The notes under the pieces: generated by a model
Database searches by the model: none
The model's input: only the letters and a program-made list of their open reading frames with translations
Told to the model about the DNA's origin: nothing
Shown here: positions 24,462-32,710 of the stretch, piece after piece
How positions within the stretch are numbered: position 1 is the stretch's first letter
How the letters are laid out: each line of letters begins with the position of its first letter
NCBI GenBank assembly: GCA_937870825.1
Contig: CALMZO010000069.1
Coordinates: 1-55,514, forward strand
From: an uncultured Chloroflexota bacterium
GTDB taxonomy: Bacteria > Chloroflexota > Anaerolineae > UBA4142 > SHND01
Length of the DNA: 55,514 nt
Direction of reading: 5' to 3'
Translations under genes and position numbers: made by a program

Positions 24462-27053
24462 TCAATAGCCGCGCGGAATTGGCGAGCGATACAAAATTTT
24501 AGCGCGCCGCCAACCGAGCAACGCAATCAGTCCCAAAATTCCCGCGCTGACCCCCGAAATCCACGCGCCCCAGCGCACCGCATCCGGCGCGTAATAAAAA
24601 CGAACGCGATGGCTTCCCGCGCCCAGCGCGACGCCGCGCAAGATATAATCCGCGCGCAAAATTTCTGCCGGCGCACCGTCCACCTCGACACGCCAGCCCG
24701 GGTAAAACGTGTCGCTCAACACAACAACGCCCGGCGTCTCGAGCGTCACGTCCAGTTCCACTTGTTCAGACGCATAACTCGCAATTTCGACATGCCCGCG
24801 CGCAGTTTGTCCTGCGCTTGCCGAAGGTTCTGGGATGCGCGGAGCTTGTTCGAGCAACACCGTCGCGCGCGGGTCAAAATTTTGCGCGGTCAATTTTTCC
24901 AAAACCGTTTTCGCATCCGCAGCAATTTCATACCGCGCGGGGATGAACGCGCGCGGCAAAACATTTTCATTGCGATACAAATTCACCAGCGCGCCGCGAT
25001 GCAATAGCGTCAAACCTTCAACATTCAAATCTTCCAACGACGTAACATATTTTCCATTCAACAGACTCAACAAATTTGTATTCAGCGCGTCTTGATATTC
25101 ATCGTCGCTCACCAAGTCGTACGCAGGCAAACCACCGAGCGCGCGCATCACGTCGTAATGGCGCTGTTCCTCGGTGGCGTATCCGGTAATGCCGGGAATG
25201 GAAAAGAGAGTGTTGAACGAGCCGCGCAGTCCTTCGCGCAGACGCTCCTGATAATTTTCGAAATTGCCTTGCTGCAAATGTTTCTGAACGAGATTCGTCG
25301 CGGCGGTGTTGTCGTGGTCAAAATAATAGAGGCGGAAATAAGACGTATCCTGCATTAAAATTGTTGCATTGGCGGACGGCTCGGTGTAGAGACGCGGATT
25401 CGTCAAACGATTGTACGGCAAACTCCAATTGAAAACCCACAGGTCCAAAACCCCCAACGCGATTGCGCCAAAGGCGAACCATTTTCCTGAAATTTTCCGC
25501 GCGCCAAATAACCCAATCCACAACAACGCGCTGACGCCAAACAGCGCCAGCGCGAAACCCGACACCCCCCCCCAACTCAAACCAAATTCCAATCGTTCCA
25601 AATAAAACGCGGCGGGATGCTGCGCCCGCCCGTACACATTCAAAATCGTTGCCACCATGCCATTCAAAAATGAGTGTTGAATGAAAAGCAGATTCAGAAC
25701 GGCGAAAAAAATCGCGGCAATTCCACACGTCGCCAACACGAATTTCACACGCCGCGCGTTCCAATTCATCGCCAGCGCGCGCTCCAAACCGATTCCCGCG
25801 AGCGCAATCAGCGCGAATGAAACCAAAAACAAAAAACGCGGCGGATAGCGCACCGCATTAAACAATGGCAAGTTCGCCAACACACCATACAACGGCGTAA
25901 ATCGCCCCAACGCCAAGAGCCACGCGACGAGCGCGAGCATTGACAGGAGCAGCGCGTATTTATTTTTTCGCGCGCTCCAAATTCCAACAATCGCAAACAA
26001 CAACGGCAAAATTCCGAGATACGTGGTCATTTCGCGGAACGCGCCGCGTCCCCAATACGCGACGCCCATTGGTGAACCAAACACATAGGGCGCAACGAGT
26101 GTGAGAACTTGTTCCGGCGGCAAAGAATACCCGAGCGCGACATCCGCGCCCACACCGCTGCTGCGATTTGACAGCGCGACAGTTTGCGCGGTTGGCACGA
26201 GCTGAATCGCCGCGAGTCCGACGCCCAAAATACCGAGCGCGGCGAGCTGCGCGAATGTCCACGCGATTTTTTTTCCACTCGAACCCTCGCGCCATGCAAA
26301 CAACGCGCGCCCAAGCGCGTAAATCACCAAGCCCACACTCGCAAACAACGGCATCTGCGCGTGCGCGCCCAAAAAATAAAATCCAATGAGCAGCGCGCTG
26401 ATGACGAACCATCGCCACGATGTTTTATGTAATCTGTTGCTTGTCATTTCGAGCGGCTCTTGCGAGAAATCTTGTTTTGCTACTGCGAGATTTCTCGCTC
26501 CGCTCGAAATGACAGTTGAGGAAAGGTTTTCTTGAAATGCCACTTCCACAATCCAAAACAAAATCGGCACATACAACGCGCCGATGAACACATTGATATG
26601 TTCGTAATGCGTGAGCATCCAACCGCTGAACGGAAAAAGCAGCGCGGAAAAAATCGCGCCATACGCGCCGACGCCAATGCGCCGCATGAACAGAAACGTG
26701 AAAATCGCGGCGAGCGCGAGATGAAGCAAAATCAAATAATCGTACGCGGCAACACTCGGCAGCGCGACAAACAACATCCACGCGGGCGGATACAACGCGA
26801 GCGCGGCGGGGTCGGCGAGATGCGGTCCGCCGAGTGAGACGAGTGGATTCCACAACGGCAATCGTCCATCGCGCAGCGCGTTCGCGGTGAACACCAAACG
26901 CGGAAAATAGCCGTGCGAGGTGTCGCCCAAAAAGAAAACGCCTTGCACGATGACCGCTTGCCAAAAAAAGAGCAGAATCACCAACACAATGCCAATGGCA
27001 AGCCGCGCGCGTGAATCACGCAAGCGTTCGTCGCGGAAAAATTTGCTCACCAT
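24462..27053 (-). CDS. YfhO-like polytopic membrane protein
   Basis: This 863-residue protein has about a dozen hydrophobic segments from residue 20 to 520, a soluble part, and a final membrane segment near the C terminus. The start (GVFFLGDTSHGYFPRLVF) and the late SDTFYPGWRVEVDGAPAEIL motif are typical of YfhO family proteins, which are linked to glycosylation of lipoteichoic acid in Firmicutes and have GT-C topology. Between residues about 180 and 204 a palindromic repeat is inserted in frame (see 26442-26514), giving VISSGARNLAVAKQDF in a loop. A run of nine G (coding strand; 25565-25573) encodes Trp-Gly-Gly-Val. The start overlaps the previous gene by 7 bp. Confidence 0.75.
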   Translation of the reverse strand: MVSKFFRDERLRDSRARLAIGIVLVILLFFWQAVIVQGVFFLGDTSHGYFPRLVFTANALRDGRLPLWNPLVSLGGPHLADPAALALYPPAWMLFVALPSVAAYDYLILLHLALAAIFTFLFMRRIGVGAYGAIFSALLFPFSGWMLTHYEHINVFIGALYVPILFWIVEVAFQENLSSTVISSGARNLAVAKQDFSQEPLEMTSNRLHKTSWRWFVISALLIGFYFLGAHAQMPLFASVGLVIYALGRALFAWREGSSGKKIAWTFAQLAALGILGVGLAAIQLVPTAQTVALSNRSSGVGADVALGYSLPPEQVLTLVAPYVFGSPMGVAYWGRGAFREMTTYLGILPLLFAIVGIWSARKNKYALLLSMLALVAWLLALGRFTPLYGVLANLPLFNAVRYPPRFLFLVSFALIALAGIGLERALAMNWNARRVKFVLATCGIAAIFFAVLNLLFIQHSFLNGMVATILNVYGRAQHPAAFYLERLEFGLSWGGVSGFALALFGVSALLWIGLFGARKISGKWFAFGAIALGVLDLWVFNWSLPYNRLTNPRLYTEPSANATILMQDTSYFRLYYFDHDNTAATNLVQKHLQQGNFENYQERLREGLRGSFNTLFSIPGITGYATEEQRHYDVMRALGGLPAYDLVSDDEYQDALNTNLLSLLNGKYVTSLEDLNVEGLTLLHRGALVNLYRNENVLPRAFIPARYEIAADAKTVLEKLTAQNFDPRATVLLEQAPRIPEPSASAGQTARGHVEIASYASEQVELDVTLETPGVVVLSDTFYPGWRVEVDGAPAEILRADYILRGVALGAGSHRVRFYYAPDAVRWGAWISGVSAGILGLIALLGWRRAKILYRSPIPRGY
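26442..26514. repeat. palindromic TGTCATTTCGAGCG repeat inserted in the YfhO-like gene
   Basis: TGTCATTTCGAGCGGCTCT at the left end pairs with GAGATTTCTCGCTCCGCTCGAAATGACA at the right end. It is the same element as at 11181-11249. It is read in frame on the minus strand as VISSGARNL and a basic tail, adding about 24 residues to a loop between membrane segments. Confidence 0.85.
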
Positions 27054-28939
27054 AGAATTTGCTGTGTGCCGTCGGCGCGCGTCAAAACAAGCAGTACGCG
27101 AAACGGCGAATCCGATGTGTCGGGCGCGGAAGCGAACGTGTAAAAACGCGGAATGCGAAAATCGCCGTCGGCGAGATATTTGTAAAGCGAAGTGTTGCTG
27201 TTCGGCTCGTGCGAGTCGAGCGCGGGCAAAAACGAATCGGAACTGCCTACCGCAGCGTCGCGCGTCAAAATGACCGGTCCTTGAATTTGCAGATAAAGCA
27301 TTGCATTCGGCTGCAATGCGCGCGGATTCAGGTCAAAGCGGAACCATTGCGGTATGTCGGAACTCTTGAGTGCGCGTCGTTGCAACAATGTCGCGTACGT
27401 CGTGTTGTCGAACACGCGATTGGTTTGAAGGCGCAAATCGAGAGGTTGTCCGTTTTGTGTTGCGCGAACGCGATTTGCTTGCAGCTGCATTGCATCAATG
27501 TACAACGCGGCGTGTTGAAATTCATCCGGCGCGGATGCAAGTTGAATATTGATTTCTGTGAGCGAGTCGCTCGACAAAATCGTTCGCGTTTCTGTCGGAC
27601 GATTGAGATTGTAAATCGCAAACAGCAGGGCGGCGGAAATTCCAACGAGGGCAACGGAAACAATCGTTGCGCGATTCAATTTTTCGCGCCGCGTTGCCAC
27701 CGCGAAAAAATTCTCCAACGTCGCGCCCGCGAGAACTAGCGCAAACGGAACGCCGGGAAACGCGTAACGTCGTTCGACAGGCACAATCAGATTGGTGACG
27801 ATGATGTAGAGCCAACCGACGACCAACACAAATGTAAGCGGCTGCTTTTTCCAAAACGCGAGCGCGCCGACTGCGCCCAACAACACAATTCCCGCGTGAA
27901 AAAATTCTTGGAACGCGTAGGGAATGCCAAAATCAATTTCAAAATCATTGAACGGCGCGCGCCATTGGTCAAAAAGTTTTCGCGCTTGGAGTAAAACAAA
28001 ACCGCTCGGGTCACGCGCCGCGACTTGGACGGTCACGCGCGCGAAATCAAGATCTTTTGGCGCGCGCGTTTCCGCGCGCGCGTAATCAAATTCGGGCTGC
28101 GGATATTCGTGGAGAAACGAACGCGCGTCGGTGGGATAGCCGCCGTCGGGAATGTAATTGCCGACGAAAATTCCCTCAAACGGACTCACGCTGCCGCTCA
28201 ACGTCGCGCGCCCAATCGTCACGCGCGTAAAAAGTAAAAAGGGAACGACGACGAGCAAAACGCCCGCGACGAAAAAAAAGCCGCGTCGCAAATGTTTTCG
28301 CGTGAGCCGCAAGACGACGAATACAGCAAGACCGATTGCGACAAACAGCATTTGCAGGGTAGGGCGCGTCAGCCCCGTCAACACCGTAACGATTCCCGCG
28401 AAAAAGAATGCTCGCGCATCGCCGCGTTTCAAGCCGCGCGCGGTGAGCCACAACGCGCACGCGAGCCAAAACAGCGCGAGCGTTTCGGAAAGCAACCGCG
28501 CGGCGGTGGACACGAACGGCAAATACAAAACACCGAGCGCGAGTGTAACTACTCCGGCGCGTTTTCCGTACACCTCGCGCGCTGCCAAATACAAAAACGC
28601 GAGAGTGCCAACCGCGACGAGTCCTTGCAAGAGACGCGCGAGAAAAAAATTTTCGCCCGCGAAGGCATACACGCTCGCGAGCCATAACGGATACACCATG
28701 CCGTACCGAATGGATGTGCGGACGGCTTCAGAAACATTGGCGAACGAATGAAGGTTCAGCAGCGCATTCGCGGCGCGGGTGTGTCCGACTTCATCCCAAA
28801 TCGGCGGCGCGGTGTTCGTGAGCGCATAAGCGACTTGTACGAGAACAGCGACGGCGAGCAGAATTGCGGCAATGGGGATTGCTCCAATCCTGCGCGCCGT
28901 CGCTTGACTCGCACGATGCGACTGCGATGAAACGCTCAT
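27047..28939 (-). CDS. GT39-like membrane glycosyltransferase
   Basis: This 630-residue protein has an N-terminal membrane segment, then APPIWDEVGHTRAANALLN, an acidic Asp-Glu motif in the first outer loop as in GT39/PMT transferases. About ten further hydrophobic segments follow. The C-terminal 190 residues are soluble and beta-rich (ENTxxRTILSSDSLTEINI, QLQANRVRATQNG), probably an extracellular domain. It would use polyprenyl-phosphate sugars. Its stop codon overlaps the start of the YfhO-like gene by 7 bp, and its start is 3 bp after the stop of the lipoprotein gene, so all are in one operon with the GT2 gene. Confidence 0.72.
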   Translation of the reverse strand: MSVSSQSHRASQATARRIGAIPIAAILLAVAVLVQVAYALTNTAPPIWDEVGHTRAANALLNLHSFANVSEAVRTSIRYGMVYPLWLASVYAFAGENFFLARLLQGLVAVGTLAFLYLAAREVYGKRAGVVTLALGVLYLPFVSTAARLLSETLALFWLACALWLTARGLKRGDARAFFFAGIVTVLTGLTRPTLQMLFVAIGLAVFVVLRLTRKHLRRGFFFVAGVLLVVVPFLLFTRVTIGRATLSGSVSPFEGIFVGNYIPDGGYPTDARSFLHEYPQPEFDYARAETRAPKDLDFARVTVQVAARDPSGFVLLQARKLFDQWRAPFNDFEIDFGIPYAFQEFFHAGIVLLGAVGALAFWKKQPLTFVLVVGWLYIIVTNLIVPVERRYAFPGVPFALVLAGATLENFFAVATRREKLNRATIVSVALVGISAALLFAIYNLNRPTETRTILSSDSLTEINIQLASAPDEFQHAALYIDAMQLQANRVRATQNGQPLDLRLQTNRVFDNTTYATLLQRRALKSSDIPQWFRFDLNPRALQPNAMLYLQIQGPVILTRDAAVGSSDSFLPALDSHEPNSNTSLYKYLADGDFRIPRFYTFASAPDTSDSPFRVLLVLTRADGTQQILW

Positions 28940-28942
28940 TGT

Positions 28943-29704
28943 CTAATTCAATCGAATGTTTGCAATTCCGCCTGTGGCAGGGTCGCCCAACACGAGCGTG
29001 TAACCGTTTGAACCTGTCGGAATTTGAAAGACAACGGAAGTGTTGCGCGTTTCATTCGGCTGCATGTCTGCCGTTCGCAGCAAATTGTCTTGAAACGTTA
29101 CATCGTCATACAAAATGATTGTGCCGTCATTCGCGCGCAAGACAAATTGCGAAGCGTCAAAGGTGAGAACGCGATTGCTTGAATTCTTCAAGGTGAACGA
29201 AACAATCAAAAACTCGTTGCCCTGACGCGGCAGGTCGCCTTGATTCGGTCCGCTGCGTTCGGTGCCGGTTACGGTGATGGTTGCGCCGCCCAAATCAATC
29301 GTCGTGCCGATTTCGCCTTGTTTTGGTGTATTCGGCTGGCTACCCTGTCCGGTCGGACCGGGCGTTGGCAAAAGTGGACGTACGATTTCGACGGTGGGTT
29401 CCGGTGTGCCTTGTTCGGTTGGTGTGTTTGGAGTTTCCCCGGCGGCGACTGCGTCACGGGTTGCGATCGCGGCTTCGGTTGCGTCCGGAGTCGTGGTCGG
29501 GATTTTTCCCTCGACGCCCTCCTCTTCTTCAATGAGGATATCGCCCGGGGGTGTCTCGGTCGTTTCGGGACGCGCAATCACGGTGCGCCCGTCACCGGTT
29601 GAACCATTCGGCGGTGCCGTAGGCGCGGAACGTGGGGCGGTTGTGGAACGGCAGCCCCAAAGCGCGACCAAAACGAGCGCGAGCAGAAAAATTTTTTTAT
29701 TCAT
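28943..29704 (-). CDS. DUF4352-type lipoprotein
   Basis: From ATG 29704 (253 residues) the protein starts MNKKIFLLALVLVALWGC, a lipoprotein signal with lipobox LWGC. A long low-complexity linker follows, rich in Pro, Thr, Gly and Glu (residues about 20-130). The C-terminal 120 residues (NEFLIVSFTLKNSSNRVLTFD, then FVLRANDGTIILYDDVTFQDN) form a DUF4352/immunoglobulin-like domain. The longer frame upstream overlaps the GT2 gene and lacks a signal, so it is rejected. It is probably an outer-surface anchored accessory protein of the glycan operon; function unknown. Confidence 0.8.
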   Translation of the reverse strand: MNKKIFLLALVLVALWGCRSTTAPRSAPTAPPNGSTGDGRTVIARPETTETPPGDILIEEEEGVEGKIPTTTPDATEAAIATRDAVAAGETPNTPTEQGTPEPTVEIVRPLLPTPGPTGQGSQPNTPKQGEIGTTIDLGGATITVTGTERSGPNQGDLPRQGNEFLIVSFTLKNSSNRVLTFDASQFVLRANDGTIILYDDVTFQDNLLRTADMQPNETRNTSVVFQIPTGSNGYTLVLGDPATGGIANIRLN

Positions 29705-29741
29705 CATATCTTTCAGACAGAAAAGCGGAGCGAAACGTTCC

Positions 29742-30485
29742 CTAATTCTTAGGTGCGGGTGCGGGAAGCCGTTCGGGGGAAGGGGCAACGCGGAGAACCC
29801 ACCAGAGGCGAAACATTTCACCAAAGGTATTGAAAATCATGCGGACGCCGGTGCCTTTGGGTTTGCCCGCCGCGCGCGGATAGTGATTCATGCCCACTTC
29901 GGTAATGCGCGCGCCGCGCTGCATCGCTTTGAAAATCACTTCCGGCTCTATCATCGCCGACGACGGCGCGGCTTCGAGCGGAATGGATTGTAATAGAGTG
30001 CGGCGATAGAGTTTCGATGTGGAAATTTGTTTCAACCTGATTCCAAAAAAAAGGCGGCACAACAAATGAAACACGGTGGAATTTAATTCGCGGCGCAAGC
30101 CATCCGCGCGATGTTTGCGATACCCGACGACGATATCCATGCCGTCGGTGAGCGCGACAAAATTTTTCAATTCGCTCAAATCCACTTGCTTGTCCGCCGG
30201 GGCGAGAAAGACCCAATCTTTGGACGCGTTCGCGTAGCACGTTTTAATCGCGCCCGCGAATCCTTTGTTCGTTTCGTGATGAAGGACGCGGACGTGCAGC
30301 GGGTCGTTCGCCGCGAGTTCCTCTGCCAGCGCGCCCGTGTGGTCGGTTGAACCATCGTCCACGACCAACACTTCATAGTCCGCGGTGAGAGTCTTCAAAA
30401 CCTCGCGCGCTTCGTCAACGACCGAAACGATAGTTGCTTCTTCGTTGAACGCGGGGATGACGATGGAAATCGAATCTTGAAACAT
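29742..30485 (-). CDS. family 2 glycosyltransferase (polyprenyl-phosphate sugar synthase-like)
   Basis: This 247-residue GT2 protein starts ISIVIPAFNEEATI, has VVDDGSTDHTGALAEEL (the nucleotide-binding DDGS) and LAPADKQVDLSELKNF, and lacks membrane segments. The pattern matches dolichyl/polyprenyl-phosphate mannose or glucose synthases, which make the donor for GT39 enzymes. Two such GT39-like genes lie nearby in the same operon, so a donor-supply role is a good inference. The sugar is not known. It overlaps nothing and is followed by the lipoprotein gene 37 bp later. Confidence 0.82.
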   Translation of the reverse strand: MFQDSISIVIPAFNEEATIVSVVDEAREVLKTLTADYEVLVVDDGSTDHTGALAEELAANDPLHVRVLHHETNKGFAGAIKTCYANASKDWVFLAPADKQVDLSELKNFVALTDGMDIVVGYRKHRADGLRRELNSTVFHLLCRLFFGIRLKQISTSKLYRRTLLQSIPLEAAPSSAMIEPEVIFKAMQRGARITEVGMNHYPRAAGKPKGTGVRMIFNTFGEMFRLWWVLRVAPSPERLPAPAPKN

Positions 30486-30486
30486 T

Positions 30487-30522
30487 TGGTCAGTCGGATG
30501 GTCAGATGGTCGGATGGTCAGT
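30487..30522. repeat. TGGTCAGA octad array
   Basis: Octads TGGTCAGT, TGGTCAGA, TGGTCGGA and TGGTCAGT, with one 4-bp half unit, between the GT2 start and the aminotransferase stop, which it overlaps by 5 bp. Confidence 0.55.
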
Positions 30523-31654
30523 TCGTCACGTTGACAATGCGACGCAAAGTGTTTATCACCGTCTCTTGTTCCTCTTGCGTCATTTGCGCGTAGATGGGCA
30601 AGAGAATCGTGTCGCGTGTCGCTTGCTCGGTGACGGGCAGCGAAACGCGTCCGTACGTGTTTAGGTAAAACGGTTCGAGATGCGTTGCCATCACGCCGCG
30701 CCGCGTGGCAATGCCCTCCGCTTGCATCGCCGTCATGATTTCATCGCGCGTTTTGGGTGAATTGTGCGCGACGCGCAAACAGTACGATTGATAGGTATGT
30801 TTCGCGTACGGTGGTTCGTACGGCGTTTCGAGAAAATCCAAATCGGCGAATGCGTTATTGTAGCGCGCGCCGAGTTCCAGGCGTCGCTGCAAAATCCAAT
30901 CCAACTTTTTCATTTGCTCGACGCCAATCGCGCCTTGAATGTCGGTGAGGCGAAAATTATAACCCAGCACCGGATATTCTTCGATAATCACCTTGTCCGC
31001 GCCATGCCGCGCGTAATCGGAAACGTTCGCGCCGTGCGAGCGCAGCATTTCGATTTGACGCGCAATGTCGGGGTCGTTCGTCGTCACCATGCCGCCTTCG
31101 CCTGTCGTAATCGCTTTACGCGGATGAAATGAAAAACAGACCGCGCGGCTGTGCGTGCCGATTTTTTTATTTTTGTACTCGCCGCCAATCATTGTCGCCG
31201 CGTCTTCGATGACGAGGAGGTCATGCCGGCGCGCGATTTCTTGGATCGTGTCAATGTCCGCCGCAAGTCCGATTTGATGCACGGGCATAATCGCTTTGGT
31301 GCGCGGCGTAATTTTTTCCTCAATCAACGCGGGGTCCATGTTGTACGTGCGCGCGTCAATGTCCACAAAGACCGCCGTCGCGCCCGCGTGCAAGACACTG
31401 TTCGCCGTCGCGATGAAACTGTACGAAGGCACGAGAACCTCATCCCCCGCGCCGATGCCCAGAGCGAGCAGCGACAAATGCAGCGCGGTGGTGCAGTTTG
31501 AAGTGGCGAGCGCATATTTCGCGCCGACCAAGTCCGCGACCATTTTTTCAAACTCGAGCACGCGCGGACCTTGCACAACCCAGCCGCTACGAATGGCTAA
31601 CGCTGCCGCGCGTTCTTCCTCTTCTGTATAGTACGGTTTGGTGATTGGAATCAT
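30518..31654 (-). CDS. DegT/DnrJ/EryC1/StrS-family sugar aminotransferase
   Basis: From ATG 31654 the protein (378 residues) starts MIPITKPYYTEEEERAALAI-like and has the fold-type I pattern: ATSNCTTALHLSLLALGIG near 50-67, VIEDAATMIGGEY near 149-160, and the PLP lysine Lys180 in SFHPRKAITTGEGG. The family adds an amino group from glutamate to keto sugars bound to nucleotides. Next to an SDR and a Gfo/Idh/MocA gene it probably makes an amino-sugar precursor for a surface glycan. A longer frame reaching 31708 only reads through an intergenic palindrome and is rejected. Confidence 0.88.
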   Translation of the reverse strand: MIPITKPYYTEEEERAAALAIRSGWVVQGPRVLEFEKMVADLVGAKYALATSNCTTALHLSLLALGIGAGDEVLVPSYSFIATANSVLHAGATAVFVDIDARTYNMDPALIEEKITPRTKAIMPVHQIGLAADIDTIQEIARRHDLLVIEDAATMIGGEYKNKKIGTHSRAVCFSFHPRKAITTGEGGMVTTNDPDIARQIEMLRSHGANVSDYARHGADKVIIEEYPVLGYNFRLTDIQGAIGVEQMKKLDWILQRRLELGARYNNAFADLDFLETPYEPPYAKHTYQSYCLRVAHNSPKTRDEIMTAMQAEGIATRRGVMATHLEPFYLNTYGRVSLPVTEQATRDTILLPIYAQMTQEEQETVINTLRRIVNVTN

Positions 31655-31660
31655 AAAATC

Positions 31661-31715
31661 AATGGACAATGAACAATGGCGAATGAACAAAATTTGTTCA
31701 TTATGCATTGTCCAT
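31661..31715. repeat. AATGGACAAT palindrome
   Basis: AATGGACAAT (from 31661) pairs with ATTGTCCATT (ending 31715), and the centre ATGAACAAAATTTGTTCAT is itself palindromic. It fills the gap between the aminotransferase and the epimerase genes. A related short sequence lies at 46150-46170. Confidence 0.7.
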
Positions 31716-31720
31716 TCTTG

Positions 31721-32710
31721 TCATTCCCAATTTCTCAATTTTTCTTTTTGAAGCATTTCGCGCGGGTCAACCTCGCTCCGCATCAGCCAGTCCACATAGC
31801 GTTTCACGCCTTGATGAATTTCGACGCGCGGCTCGAATCCGAGAACGCGTTGTGCTTTGGAAATGTCCGCGTAGTGGCGCAGCACATCGCCGGGACGCGG
31901 CGCCTGGTATTCGATTTTGCTTTTGGATTGCGGCAGTGTTTCGAGAACAAGGCGCGCGAGTGTGTTGATATTCACTTCTTGCCCGCGCGCGATATTCACC
32001 ACATCGCCGATGAGCGCATCACATTCGCCCGCGGCGAGCAAGCCGCGCACCGTGTCGCTCACATGGGTAAAATCGCGCGTTTGCGAACCGTCACCAAAAA
32101 TCACGAGCGGCGCGTCATTCAACGCGCGCACGACGAATTTGGGAATCACTTCGCCGTACGGACCTTCAAAGTGTTCGCGCGCACCGTAGGTGTTGAACGG
32201 GCGAACGATGGTGACAGGCATTCCGTATGTTTCATAAAATGAGCGCGCATACACTTCGCCTGCGAGTTTGCTCGCGCCGTACGGAGTCGTCGGCACAAGC
32301 GGATGGTCTTCGTTCATCGGCACGCGCTGCGCGGTACCATAAACTTCAGACGACGAACAATACACAAAGCGTTCCACGTTTTCGTCGAGCGCGGCGGTGA
32401 GCAAATGCAGCGTGCCTGTGACATTCACGTCATGCACCAGATACGGGTCACGAATCGAAACGCGAATACATTGAACCGCGAGATGGTACACGCGCTGCAC
32501 ACCGCGCATGATTTCGCGGACGCGTTGTTTGTCGCGGATGTCCAGTTCCACCACGCGCACGCGCGGATTCGCCGCGTGCTGCGCGAGATTTGCGCGCGTG
32601 CCGGAAGAAAAATCATCGGCGACCAGAATTTCGTACGATTCATTTTGCGCTAACGCGTCAACCAGATTCGAACCAATAAACCCCGCGCCGCCCGTCACCA
32701 AAATTTTCAA
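31721..32710 (-). CDS. NAD-dependent nucleotide-sugar epimerase/dehydratase (extended SDR)
   Basis: This 329-residue extended SDR has GGAGFIG (residues 7-13), binding NAD(P), with YGASK (Tyr144, Lys148) and a Ser119-121 triplet as catalytic residues. FNTYGAREHFEG and IFGDGSQTRDFTHVSDTVRG are typical of UDP-glucose 4-epimerase/dTDP-glucose 4,6-dehydratase-like enzymes. The sugar cannot be told from the sequence alone. Its start overlaps the stop of the Gfo/Idh/MocA gene by 4 bp, so they are coupled. Confidence 0.87.
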   Translation of the reverse strand: MKILVTGGAGFIGSNLVDALAQNESYEILVADDFSSGTRANLAQHAANPRVRVVELDIRDKQRVREIMRGVQRVYHLAVQCIRVSIRDPYLVHDVNVTGTLHLLTAALDENVERFVYCSSSEVYGTAQRVPMNEDHPLVPTTPYGASKLAGEVYARSFYETYGMPVTIVRPFNTYGAREHFEGPYGEVIPKFVVRALNDAPLVIFGDGSQTRDFTHVSDTVRGLLAAGECDALIGDVVNIARGQEVNINTLARLVLETLPQSKSKIEYQAPRPGDVLRHYADISKAQRVLGFEPRVEIHQGVKRYVDWLMRSEVDPREMLQKEKLRNWE

